From Plantactinospora soyae (GTDB lineage: Bacteria; Actinomycetota; Actinomycetes; Mycobacteriales; Micromonosporaceae), in assembly GCF_014874095.1 (NCBI RefSeq), contig NZ_JADBEB010000001.1, positions 8,060,001-8,124,000 on the forward strand: 64,000 nucleotides of DNA, given 5' to 3'. This document shows, in pieces, positions 51,815 to 60,036 of this stretch (position 1 is its first letter; every line of letters starts with the position of its first letter). The translations under genes were made by a program, and so were the position numbers. The notes beneath the pieces are model-generated. The model searched no databases. It was not told the origin of the DNA and was given only the letters and a program-made list of their open reading frames with translations.

Positions 51815-52927
51815 ATGCGGAAGCCGACCCTGCAGGACGTCGCGGACCGGGCCCAGGTGCACCGGGCCACGGCGTCCAGGGCGCTGAACCCCGCGACCCG
51901 GAGCCTGGTCAACGCGGAGACGGCCGACCGGGTGGAACGGGCCGCGCAGGCGCTCGGCTACCGGCCCAACCCGATCGCGCGGAGTCTCAAGACCGCCCGG
52001 TCGGCGAGCATCGGGCTGGTGATCCCCGACCTGACCAACCCGCTGTTCCCGCCGATCGCCCGGGGAGTCGAGGACGTCCTGGGCGCGGTCGGCTACAACG
52101 CCTGGATCGTCAACACCGACAACGACCCCGCCCGGGAGGCGGCCGCGGTCGAGTCGATGCGCAGCCGGAACGTCGAGGGCTACGTCTTCGCCACCGCCCG
52201 GCTCGAACATCCGCTGCTCGAACAACTCGCGGCGGCGGAGAGCCCGGTGGTACTGGTCAACCGCCGGGCGGGCCGCTCCGACATCCCCTCGGTCACCGCG
52301 GACGACGCCACCGGGGTCTCGCTGGCGATGCGGCACCTCGTCGAACTGGGCCACCGCAGGATCGTGCACCTGGCCGGGCCGCAGGGCCTGTCCACCGGGC
52401 TCAGCCGACTGCGCGCCTTCCGGCAGGCGCTCGCGGACCACGACCTCGACAACGCGCCGGAACGGCTGGTCGTCTGCCGGTCCTTCACCGAGAGCGCGGG
52501 AGCGGAGGCCGTGCACGGGCTGCTCTCGGCCGGCGTCGACTTCACCGCCGTACTGGCCGGCAACGACCTGCTGGCGCTGGGCTGCTACGACGCGCTCGGC
52601 GAGCAGGGCCTGCGCTGCCCCGAGGACGTCAGCGTGGTCGGCTTCAACGACATGCCCTTCATCGACAAGCTCAGCCCGCCGCTGACCACGGTGCGGATCC
52701 CGCACTACGAGCTCGGCGCGGAGGCGGCGCGGCTGCTGTTGGAGGGCCTGAACGAGCCGCAGCGCCATCCCCGCTCGATCCTGCTTCCGCCGACGCTGGT
52801 GGTACGCCGGTCCACGGCCCCGCCGGCCGGTACGACGACCGGGCGGCAGGGTGGCCGGGCGGCCGGCGGCCGGCGTGCCGCGACCCCGCACCAGGCACCG
52901 GTACGCCCGGTCCGGCCGGCTGTCTGA
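51815..52927 (+). CDS. LacI-family transcriptional repressor of the catabolic regulon
   Basis: The 370-residue protein has the LacI helix-turn-helix (TLQDVADRAQVHRATASRAL), hinge helix (NPIARSLKTARSASIGLVIP) and a ribose-binding-type effector domain (SVVGFNDMPFIDKLSPPLTT). It ends in a Pro/Arg/Gly-rich tail of about 30 residues not found in typical members. It presumably binds the GCAAYCGATTGC palindromes at 31262, 44059, 46469 and 50694 and, less well, 45213. LacI-family operators are 12-16 bp palindromes with a central CG, which these have. The effector should be the transported compound or a catabolite. Confidence 0.85.
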   Translation: MRKPTLQDVADRAQVHRATASRALNPATRSLVNAETADRVERAAQALGYRPNPIARSLKTARSASIGLVIPDLTNPLFPPIARGVEDVLGAVGYNAWIVNTDNDPAREAAAVESMRSRNVEGYVFATARLEHPLLEQLAAAESPVVLVNRRAGRSDIPSVTADDATGVSLAMRHLVELGHRRIVHLAGPQGLSTGLSRLRAFRQALADHDLDNAPERLVVCRSFTESAGAEAVHGLLSAGVDFTAVLAGNDLLALGCYDALGEQGLRCPEDVSVVGFNDMPFIDKLSPPLTTVRIPHYELGAEAARLLLEGLNEPQRHPRSILLPPTLVVRRSTAPPAGTTTGRQGGRAAGGRRAATPHQAPVRPVRPAV

Positions 52928-53043
52928 GTCCACGGATCGGGCCCGGTACCTCGGATCCGGCGTCCCGCCGCCGCGCGCCGAGTCGAGTTTCGTTCGCACC
53001 GCGTGTGCGACGGGGCTCGGACAGGCATCGATACTCTCTGGCG

Positions 53044-53472
53044 ATGCGAGGCGCGCGCGACGATGACAACTCGACCAACCTCGACGACGTCGAGCGACGG
53101 CTCCGGGACATCCGCGACAATCCCGAGAAGTCACCGACGTTGCGGGCGTTGGCGCAGTACCAACTCGAGCGGATCGCCGCGATCCGCGCGATGGCGTGCG
53201 GCGCCAGCGCGGACGGAACGCCGGCGGTGAGCGTGCGGCGGCTGGGGCCGTTCACGTTCTCGGCGATCCCGGACACCAGCATCGTCGCCGTCGAGGTCGA
53301 CCGGCGCGGCGCGGCACCGCTGGTGGCCGTCGTCTCGGCGGAGGAGATCCGGATTCTGACCCCGATGTTCGAGCATGTCCGGGACCGCGCCGCACGCGGC
53401 CAGCCGGCCGGGATCGACGTCCGGGCGGCCTTCCTCGACCTGCTCGGTCACGATCCGTTCGAGGACCGGTGA
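53044..53472 (+). CDS. Hypothetical protein (142 aa)
   Basis: The start ATG 53044 is preceded by TACTCT six bases upstream, the pattern of a leaderless promoter, and has no Shine-Dalgarno sequence. The N-terminal half is a charged helical segment (LDDVERRLRDIRDNPEKSPT, LRALAQYQLERIAAIRAMAC). The C-terminal half is beta-rich (RLGPFTFSAIPDTSIVAVEV, LVAVVSAEEIRIL). No membrane or signal sequence is present and no family is recognised. It is convergent with an AraC regulator six bases away. Confidence 0.6.
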   Translation: MRGARDDDNSTNLDDVERRLRDIRDNPEKSPTLRALAQYQLERIAAIRAMACGASADGTPAVSVRRLGPFTFSAIPDTSIVAVEVDRRGAAPLVAVVSAEEIRILTPMFEHVRDRAARGQPAGIDVRAAFLDLLGHDPFEDR

Positions 53473-53478
53473 CGCCGG

Positions 53479-54420
53479 CTACCCGGCGGATGCCCCGACC
53501 CGGTGCTCGTGTGGACTGATCCCGCGTTCCCGCTTGAAGGCGGTGCTGAGCGCGAACGGGCTGCCGTAGCCGACCTGCCGGGCCACCGAGGCGACGGTGG
53601 CATCGGGTTCGCGCAGCAGGTCGGCGGCGAGGGCCAGGCGCCAGCCGGTCAGGTAGCTCATCGGCGGCTCGCCGACCAGTTCGGCGAACCGGCGGGCCAG
53701 GCCGGCGCGGGAGACTCCGGTCGCGCCGGCCAGGCCGGCCACCGTCCAGGCGTGGGCCGGGTTGTTGTGCAGCATTCGCAGGGCCCGCCCGACCACCGGG
53801 TCGGCGTGGGCCCGGTACCAGGCCGGCGCCTCGGCCTCGGGTCGGGCGAACCAGGTCCGCAGGACCGCGACCAGCAGCAGGTCGAGCAGCCGGTCCAGGA
53901 TCGCCTCCTGGCCGGGTACGTCCTGGACGATCTCGTCGTTGATCAGCCGGACGAGCGGGGTGAGGCGCTCCTCCGGGGGCAGGACGAGCAGTTGGGGCAG
54001 CGCCCCGAGCAGTCGTCGGCCGATCTCGCCGTGCAGTTGGTAGGTGCCGGTGAGCATCACGGTCGCGCCGTCCGGGCTGTTGCCCCAGGTACGTACGCCC
54101 AGGTCCATCGCCTGTTCCAGGCTCTCTCCCCGGACGGTGCTGCACCGCTGGCCGGGATGGATGATCACCTGCGGCGGGGTGGCCGGATCGTCGGCCACGG
54201 TGTACGGCTCCGGGCCGCGCAGGATGGCGACGTCGCCCTCGCCCAGTGGTCGTACCGCTCCGGTGTCGGGCAGCAGCACCGCCCCGCCCCGCAGCAGCAC
54301 CACCAGGGTCAGCGGCGCCTCGTCCTGGATCCGGAGCGACCAGGGCGGGTCGAGGACCGAACGGAGCAGGAAGGCACCTCGGGCCCGTGGCCCGTCGAGC
54401 AGGCCGGTCAACGCGTCCAC
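53479..54420 (-). CDS. AraC-family transcriptional regulator (cupin sensor domain)
   Basis: The 313-residue protein has an N-terminal cupin-type domain (WSLRIQDEAPLTLVVLLRGG, LGEGDVAILRGPEPYTVADD) and C-terminal double helix-turn-helix (WTVAGLAGATGVSRAGLARR, ATVASVARQVGYGSPFALST with FKRERGISPHEHR). The start codon is GTG. It is divergent from an NmrA-like gene, which such regulators commonly control. Confidence 0.9.
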   Translation of the reverse strand: MDALTGLLDGPRARGAFLLRSVLDPPWSLRIQDEAPLTLVVLLRGGAVLLPDTGAVRPLGEGDVAILRGPEPYTVADDPATPPQVIIHPGQRCSTVRGESLEQAMDLGVRTWGNSPDGATVMLTGTYQLHGEIGRRLLGALPQLLVLPPEERLTPLVRLINDEIVQDVPGQEAILDRLLDLLLVAVLRTWFARPEAEAPAWYRAHADPVVGRALRMLHNNPAHAWTVAGLAGATGVSRAGLARRFAELVGEPPMSYLTGWRLALAADLLREPDATVASVARQVGYGSPFALSTAFKRERGISPHEHRVGASAG

Positions 54421-54501
54421 GTACCCAGGTTAGACGTGCAGACATGGAACTGCGATTCCTGGCTATGGGAAGTCGCATCCGGGCCGGCTTGAATCAGTGA
54501 C

Positions 54502-55344
54502 ATGACCGAACACGAGCACGACAAGACGGCCCTGACCCTGGTCCTCGGCGGTACCGGCAAGACCGGCGGCCGGGTGGCCGAACGACTGACCGCACGGCAC
54601 CGGCCGGTACGGATCGGGTCCCGGTCCGGCGAGCCGCCGTTCGACTGGGCGGACCGGGCCAGCTGGGCGCCCGCGCTGCACGGGGTGACGTCGGCGTACC
54701 TGTCGTTCTATCCGGACCTGGCGGTTCCGGGCGCCGCCGACGCGATCCGGTCCTTCACCGACCTCGCGGTGCGGCACGGGGTACGCCGGTTGGTCCTGCT
54801 CTCCGGGCGGGGCGAGGAGGAGGCGCAGCTCTCCGAGGAAGTGATCATGAATTCCGGCGTGCAGTGGACGATCGTGCGGGCGAGCTGGTTCAACCAGAAC
54901 TTCAGTGAGGGACATCTGCTGGACCCGGTGCGGGGCGGCGAGCTGGTGCTGCCGGTCGGGGACGTCGGCGAACCGTTCGTCGACACCGACGACATCGCGG
55001 ACGTCGCGGTCGCGGCGTTGACCGAGGACGGCCACACCGGCCAGCTCTACGAGGTGACCGGCCCCCGGTTGCTGACCTTCGCGGAGGCCGTCGGGGAGAT
55101 CGCCGCCGCCACCGGGCGGGACGTCCGGTTCCGATCGGTGACGATCGAGGAGTACGCCGGCATGCTGGCCGAGTACCAGTTGCCGGCGGACGAGGTCGCG
55201 CTGCTGACCTACCTCTTCACCGAGGTGCTGGACGGCCGCAACGCCCACCTGGGCGACGGCGTGGAACGGGCCCTCGCCCGCCCGGCACGGGACTTCCGCG
55301 ACTACGCCCGCAGCACCGCCTCGACCGGTGTCTGGGCGGGATGA
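54502..55344 (+). CDS. NmrA-like NAD(P)-binding protein
   Basis: The 280-residue Rossmann protein begins with LVLGGTGKTGGRVAERLTAR and has RLVLLSGRGEEEAQLSEEVI, WTIVRASWFNQNFSEGHLLD and EPFVDTDDIADVAVAAL, the layout of NmrA/QorB-type redox sensors and quinone reductases. No Shine-Dalgarno sequence is obvious. It is divergent from the AraC regulator, whose target it probably is. Confidence 0.85.
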   Translation: MTEHEHDKTALTLVLGGTGKTGGRVAERLTARHRPVRIGSRSGEPPFDWADRASWAPALHGVTSAYLSFYPDLAVPGAADAIRSFTDLAVRHGVRRLVLLSGRGEEEAQLSEEVIMNSGVQWTIVRASWFNQNFSEGHLLDPVRGGELVLPVGDVGEPFVDTDDIADVAVAALTEDGHTGQLYEVTGPRLLTFAEAVGEIAAATGRDVRFRSVTIEEYAGMLAEYQLPADEVALLTYLFTEVLDGRNAHLGDGVERALARPARDFRDYARSTASTGVWAG

Positions 55345-55402
55345 GCAGCCGTGCGGACCGTGCCGGCCGGCCCCGGGTGACTGCGGCTCCGATCCGGGCG
55401 TG

Positions 55403-55440
55403 ACCTGGCCCCCGGCCCGGTGACCCCGGGTCCGGGTGGT
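55403..55440. terminator. Weak convergent hairpin between the NmrA-like and MFS genes
   Basis: ACCTGGCCCCCGGCCCGG (55403-55420) and CCCCGGGTCCGGGTGGT (about 55424-55440) are imperfectly complementary around a short loop, immediately before the MFS stop codon. It is plausible as a shared terminator but not strong. Confidence 0.3.
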
Positions 55441-56792
55441 CAGCGGCTGGCCGCCTCGGGTGCGCCCGACCCGGCCAGCTGCTCCGGACGCTCCCCCGGC
55501 TCGGCCGGTACGTCGAGCGGATGCGCCAGCTCGTCCTGCGGCATCCGGGCCAGCACGATCGCCAGTACGGCGATGGCGGCGGGCAGCAGGCCGGCGAGCG
55601 CGAACGTCGTGCCGAGCCCGACGCCGGCGCTCACCGGCCCGGCGATCGCCATGGACAGCGGCATGAAGACCAGCGAGACGAAGAAGTCGAGGCTGGAGAC
55701 CCGGCCCAGCATGTGTGCCGGGACGCGCCGCTGCAACAGGGTGCCCCAGATCACCATGGGTGCGGAGAAGCAGATCCCGACGACGAACACCGCCGCGGCG
55801 ATCAGCCAGACCTGGGTGGCGGCGCCGACCAGGGCCAGCGGCAGGCACCCGAGGCCCCAGAACAGGTTCATCACCGTCAGGTACCGGCGCGGCATCCGGA
55901 AGGAGGCCATTCCGAGCGAGCCGATCGCGCCCCCGATGCCGAAGGCCGCCATCACCAGCGCGTGGTCGCCGGGGCCGCCACCGGCACGGTCCTTGATCAC
56001 GAAGGGGACCAGCACCTCGATCGGTCCCATGATCAGCAGGGTCAGCACGGACGCGAAGAGCAGGGTGGCGAGCAGCCACGGGGTGCGTCCCATGTAGACG
56101 AAGCCGTCCCGCAGGTCGGTCAGGGTGGACCTGATCGGATGCGCGGCGGTCGCGGCCCGGTCGTGCCGGAGCGGCACCGGGCGCAGGGCGAGCAGGAACA
56201 GCACGCCGACCGCCTCCAGCACGGTCACCACGAGCAGCGCGGCGCCCGGTGACCAGGCGGCGATCATGGCGCTCGCCACGGCCGGACCGGCGGCCTGCAT
56301 GATGGTCGGCCGCAGCATCCCCTCGACACCGTTGGCGGCCAGCAGGTCCTCGGCCGGCAGGATCGACGGCAGCAGGGCCGAGTAGGCCGGGAAGGTGAAG
56401 CCGTTGCCGACACCGATCAGCAACGACACCGCCCCGAGATGCCACAGGGACAGCCGGTCCGTCAGCGTCAACGCCGTCACCAGGCCGACCGCGGCGGTCC
56501 GGGACGCGGCCACCACGAACAGGATCCGGCGCTGCGGGATCCGGTCCGCCAGCACTCCACCGAGCAGCGTGGTGACCAGCATCCCACCCGCCATCGCGGC
56601 GGAGACGAAGGAGAGCTGGCTCGGCCCGCCGCCCATCGCGATGACCTGCCAGACGATGGCGATCATCCACACGCCGTCCGCGAGCAGCGACATGGCCAAC
56701 GCACCGGCCAGCAGACCGTACTGGCCGTTGCGGAACGGGCGCAGCGGGCCGCGCAGCCAGCCTGACCTGCTCTCCCCCGTGGTGCTGATCAT
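55440..56792 (-). CDS. MFS exporter
   Basis: The 450-residue transporter has twelve membrane segments and the MFS-3 (enterobactin-exporter-like) pattern. Landmarks are VSAAMAGGMLVTTLLGGVLA, DRIPQRRILFVVAASRTAAV, HLGAVSLLIGVGNGFTFPAY and, later, WGTLLQRRVPAHMLGRVSSL. The start has GGGGAGAGG upstream. A 12-bp-arm hairpin and three 19-bp repeats lie before it, between it and the ABC exporter genes. The substrate is unknown; drug or siderophore export is usual for the family. Confidence 0.88.
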   Translation of the reverse strand: MISTTGESRSGWLRGPLRPFRNGQYGLLAGALAMSLLADGVWMIAIVWQVIAMGGGPSQLSFVSAAMAGGMLVTTLLGGVLADRIPQRRILFVVAASRTAAVGLVTALTLTDRLSLWHLGAVSLLIGVGNGFTFPAYSALLPSILPAEDLLAANGVEGMLRPTIMQAAGPAVASAMIAAWSPGAALLVVTVLEAVGVLFLLALRPVPLRHDRAATAAHPIRSTLTDLRDGFVYMGRTPWLLATLLFASVLTLLIMGPIEVLVPFVIKDRAGGGPGDHALVMAAFGIGGAIGSLGMASFRMPRRYLTVMNLFWGLGCLPLALVGAATQVWLIAAAVFVVGICFSAPMVIWGTLLQRRVPAHMLGRVSSLDFFVSLVFMPLSMAIAGPVSAGVGLGTTFALAGLLPAAIAVLAIVLARMPQDELAHPLDVPAEPGERPEQLAGSGAPEAASR

Positions 56793-56858
56793 CCCGTCCT
56801 CTCCCCGGCAATCGCTCGATCATGTCACGGCGGCCGACCGGGGCGGCACGGTTATCCC

Positions 56859-56893
56859 AGGCAGCCGTGGCGCCCACGGCACCACGGCTGCCT
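56859..56893 (-). terminator. Hairpin terminator of the second DrrAB-type exporter operon
   Basis: AGGCAGCCGTGG (56859-56870) and CCACGGCTGCCT (56882-56893) are exact complements around an 11-base loop, 76 bases beyond the permease stop in the direction of transcription. Confidence 0.65.
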
Positions 56894-56896
56894 CAC

Positions 56897-56953
56897 TCGA
56901 ACCCGTCAGAATCCTTCGAACCCGTCAGGACCACCCGAACCCGTCACTGGACC
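56897..56953. repeat. Three 19-bp direct repeats
   Basis: CGAACCCGTCA occurs at 56898, 56917 and 56936, exactly 19 bases apart, with partly conserved spacers. The array lies between the exporter permease stop and its terminator hairpin, about 105-160 bases upstream of the MFS start. A period near two helical turns is suggestive of protein binding. Confidence 0.7.
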
Positions 56954-56968
56954 CGGGTGGCCGCCCGG

Positions 56969-57760
56969 TCACCGTACGGAGGCGCGGTTGTACGTCCGGC
57001 GCGCCCAGAGGTATCCGACCAGGGTGATCCCGACGCACCAGGCGACCGAGACGGCCGCGCTGTCGCCGATCGGCGCACCGGTCAGCAGGCCGCGCAGGGT
57101 CTCGATGATCGGGGTGAAGGGCTGGTGCTCGGCGAACCAGCCCAGTCCGGCCGGCATCGAGTCGGTGGGCACGAAGCCACTGCCGAAGAACGGCAGCAGC
57201 GTCAGGGGCATCGGCAGGTTGCTCGCGGTCTCGACGCTCCTGGCCGACATGCCGAGCGCGACCGACAGCCAGGTGAGCGCCAGGATGAGCAGCCCGAGCA
57301 GACCTGCCACGCCGAGCCACTCGACCGGACCGGCGGAGGGCCGGAACCCGACGAGCAACGCGACCCCGAGCACGGCCGCGACGCAGAGCAGGGTCTGGAT
57401 CAGGCTGCCGACGACGTGTCCGGTCAGTACCGAGGTGCGGGAGATCGCCATGGTGCGGAACCGGGCGACGATCCCCTCGGTCATGTCCATCGCGACCGAT
57501 ATCGCCGTTCCCGTCGCGCCGCTGGCCACGGTGATCAGGATGATGCCGGGGGTGACGTACTCGACGTAGTCGGCGCGACCGCCGGCGGCACCGCCGAGTC
57601 CCGCCCCGAGCGTTCCGCCGAGGACGTAGACGAACAGCAGCAGGAAGATGATCGGCATCGCGAGGAGCATCAGGGTCAGGGACGGGTAGCGCAGCATGTG
57701 CCGGAGGTTGCGGCGCAGCATGGTCGCCGAGTCGCTCGCGACGTGGCCAAGAGTGCTCAT
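56969..57760 (-). CDS. ABC-2 type exporter permease (DrrB-like)
   Basis: The 263-residue protein has six membrane segments with MLRRNLRHMLRYPSLTLMLL, RADYVEYVTPGIILITVASG, EGIVARFRTMAISRTSVLTG and LPLTLLPFFGSGFVPTDSMP, the DrrB/NodJ-like layout. Its start overlaps the ATPase stop by four bases. With the ATPase it forms a second drug-type exporter in this window. Confidence 0.9.
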   Translation of the reverse strand: MSTLGHVASDSATMLRRNLRHMLRYPSLTLMLLAMPIIFLLLFVYVLGGTLGAGLGGAAGGRADYVEYVTPGIILITVASGATGTAISVAMDMTEGIVARFRTMAISRTSVLTGHVVGSLIQTLLCVAAVLGVALLVGFRPSAGPVEWLGVAGLLGLLILALTWLSVALGMSARSVETASNLPMPLTLLPFFGSGFVPTDSMPAGLGWFAEHQPFTPIIETLRGLLTGAPIGDSAAVSVAWCVGITLVGYLWARRTYNRASVR

Positions 57761-58716
57761 CGTACGGTTTCCCCCTCCTTCTCCTGCTGCGGATGACCGG
57801 TGAGTGCGAGGAAGACGTCGTCGAGATCGGGGGTGTGCACCGTCAGGGCCTCGACCTCGATCGAGGCGTCGTCGAGTCGGCCGAGCAGGGCCCGCAGTTC
57901 CCGGACGCTGCCGTCGGTCGGCACCCGCAGGGCGAGCGCGTCGTCGTCGGGGCTGGCCTCGTCGAGGAGCCGTACCGCCGACCGGAGACCATCCGGATCG
58001 GTGAACCGCAGCCGGACGTGACCGCCGGGGACCTGGCGCTTGAGCTGCTCCGGGGTGCCCTCGGCGACCAGCCTGCCGTGGTCGAGCACGGCGATCCGGT
58101 CGGCGAGCTGGTCCGCCTCCTCCAGGTACTGGGTGGTGAGGAAGACCGTGACCCCGCCGGCCACCAGGTCGCGGACGATCTGCCACATCGTCCGCCGGCT
58201 GCGCGGGTCGAGCCCGGTGGTCGGCTCGTCGAGGAAGATGATCTGCGGATCGCCGACCAGGGTCATCGCCAGGTCGAGCCGGCGGCGCATTCCGCCGGAG
58301 TAGGTCACGGCCCGCTTCCGGGCCGCGTCAACCAGGTCGAACCGTTGCAGCAGCTCGCTGACGCGCCGCCGGCCCTCGCTCCGGCCCAGGTGGTGCAGGT
58401 CCGCCATCAGCCGCAGGTTCTCCTCGCCGCTGAGCAGGTTGTCCAGCGCCGAGAACTGCCCGGTCACGCCGATCGCGGCGCGTACCGGGTCGGGGTCGGT
58501 GGCCACGTCGTGGCCGGCGACCCGCGCCTCGCCGCCGTCGGCGGGTATCAGCGTGGACAGGATCTGCACCGTGGTCGTCTTGCCGGCGCCGTTCGGGCCG
58601 AGCAGCGCGAAGACCATGCCCTCCGGTACGTCGAGATCGATGCCGTCGAGTACGACCTGCTTGCCGAAGGACTTGCGCAAACCGGTCACCGAGATCGCCG
58701 ATCGGGGTGCGGCCAT
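57757..58716 (-). CDS. ABC exporter ATP-binding protein (DrrA-like)
   Basis: The 319-residue ATPase has Walker A LLGPNGAGKTT, signature TYSGGMRRRLDLAMTL, Walker B IIFLDEPTTGLDPRSR and TTQYLEEADQLADRI, with a DrrA-type C-terminal extension ending VHTPDLDDVFLALTG. It starts at ATG 58716 with AGGAGA upstream. Two direct repeats in the 5' region suggest repressor control. The genome segment thus has two similar exporters about 31 kb apart. Confidence 0.9.
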   Translation of the reverse strand: MAAPRSAISVTGLRKSFGKQVVLDGIDLDVPEGMVFALLGPNGAGKTTTVQILSTLIPADGGEARVAGHDVATDPDPVRAAIGVTGQFSALDNLLSGEENLRLMADLHHLGRSEGRRRVSELLQRFDLVDAARKRAVTYSGGMRRRLDLAMTLVGDPQIIFLDEPTTGLDPRSRRTMWQIVRDLVAGGVTVFLTTQYLEEADQLADRIAVLDHGRLVAEGTPEQLKRQVPGGHVRLRFTDPDGLRSAVRLLDEASPDDDALALRVPTDGSVRELRALLGRLDDASIEVEALTVHTPDLDDVFLALTGHPQQEKEGETVR

Positions 58717-58797
58717 GTCCTCTCCTTCCTGAATGTCGTCACTGAAGGTCGTCGGAACGGGGCGGTCGGTGCCGGCGTACCGCCCGCCGTTCCGTGC

Positions 58798-58827
58798 GGC
58801 ACCATGATGGCATCACTTTGGCACCAT
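58798..58827 (-). promoter_or_regulatory. Candidate operator for the second DrrAB-type exporter
   Basis: GGCACCAT recurs at 58798-58805 and 58820-58827, 22 bases apart, flanking the palindrome TGATGGCATCA (58805-58815). On the minus strand a TTGCGA box lies just upstream of the second copy, so the sites overlap a likely promoter 80-110 bases before the ATPase start. Confidence 0.45.
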
Positions 58828-58962
58828 TCGCAAGCCACAGTTGAGCCGCCCTGGCGCCGGCACGTGCCACCCCGGGTCCGACCGGTAATCCGTCGAAGGA
58901 GGTAGCGGCGGATCATCACGACGGGCGACGAGAACCGGCGGGCCGACCACGACGCTGGGACG

Positions 58963-59820
58963 ATGCGATGGCGGATCTTCACCGGTACCGGACTGGCCCT
59001 GTTCCTCGTCTCCCCGTTCGTCCTGCTCGGCCTCGGCGGCCCGGACGTACAGACCTCCGCCGACGCCGAGGCGTCACCGAAGCCGCTGCTCGCGATCGTC
59101 GTCGCCACCCTCGTCGGCCTGGCCCTGACCCGGCTGGTGCCACCACAGCTACCGGCCATCGCCCCGGCCGACGCCGCGCACCGGCCCGCACTGACCCGTC
59201 AGGTCGTCGGCCTGGTCGGGATCGCCCTGCTGCTGCCCACCGTGGTGCTCGTCGCCGACCCCGGCGTCTGGTACGGGCTGGTCAAGCTCGTGCTCTTCTT
59301 CGGCGGCGCCTGGCTGCTGCTGCGCCGCTGGCCGACCGACTGGCGGGGCGGGGTCGACCACCGCCGGGCGGTGCCGGTCCGGTGGCGCTGGCTCGGCCCG
59401 CTGCCCGCGCTCCTCGGCTGGGCCTACCTGCTCTACTACAGCCCGTTCGCCGGCACCGAGGACCTCTCCGGGTACCGCGAGTTCGACCGGGTGTTCCTGC
59501 TCGCCGCCATGCTGCTGACCTTCCTCACCGCCAGCCTCGCCGAGGAGGTCTTCTACCGGATGCTGTTGCAGACCCGGCTGGAGGCGCTGCTCGGACGCTG
59601 GCCCGCGATCGTCGCCACCGCGCTGCTCTTCACCGCGATGCACGTACACCGGATCGGCGACGGTCCACTGGCGGAGATGATCGCGATCATGGTGGTCTGG
59701 AATGGCGGCTTCGGACTCCTCGCCGGCTACCTGTGGGCCCGCCACCGCAACATCTGGAGCATTTTCGCGTTGCACACCGCGGTCAACTCGCTCCCGCTGC
59801 TGCCGCTGTTCTTCGAGTGA
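58963..59820 (+). CDS. CPBP-family intramembrane glutamic endopeptidase (CAAX-like)
   Basis: The 285-residue polytopic protein has the CPBP active-site motif EEVFYR (194-199), with further His residues in TAMHVHRI (about 231) and FALHTAVNS (about 272). About eight hydrophobic segments are visible. CPBP proteases process peptides such as bacteriocins or prenylated substrates. There is no partner gene next to it: the exporter operon is divergent and the amino-acid importer follows 216 bases later. Confidence 0.85.
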   Translation: MRWRIFTGTGLALFLVSPFVLLGLGGPDVQTSADAEASPKPLLAIVVATLVGLALTRLVPPQLPAIAPADAAHRPALTRQVVGLVGIALLLPTVVLVADPGVWYGLVKLVLFFGGAWLLLRRWPTDWRGGVDHRRAVPVRWRWLGPLPALLGWAYLLYYSPFAGTEDLSGYREFDRVFLLAAMLLTFLTASLAEEVFYRMLLQTRLEALLGRWPAIVATALLFTAMHVHRIGDGPLAEMIAIMVVWNGGFGLLAGYLWARHRNIWSIFALHTAVNSLPLLPLFFE

Positions 59821-59894
59821 GCGGCGGCGATCCCGTACCGAACCCCTCGGCGGCTCGCGGCGTGGATCGGTAAGGGACAATGCCGTACCGGCCC

Positions 59895-59923
59895 TTGACG
59901 GCTGATCTGAACGCGCCTAACTT
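59895..59923 (+). promoter_or_regulatory. Sigma-70 promoter of the branched-chain amino-acid type importer
   Basis: TTGACG (59895-59900), exactly 17 bases, then TAACTT (59918-59923). It is one of the best promoter matches in the window, about 115 bases before GTG 60037. An AT-richer stretch with TAACTTAACC follows. Confidence 0.7.
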
Positions 59924-60036
59924 AACCGCAGAAGGCGGGTCGGACATAACAACCCAATGCCCATGACCGTTCCACCAGACTTCTTCGTGGCGACCACTTC
60001 GGCCTGCACCCGACACCTCGTCGTTGGGAGACACGC

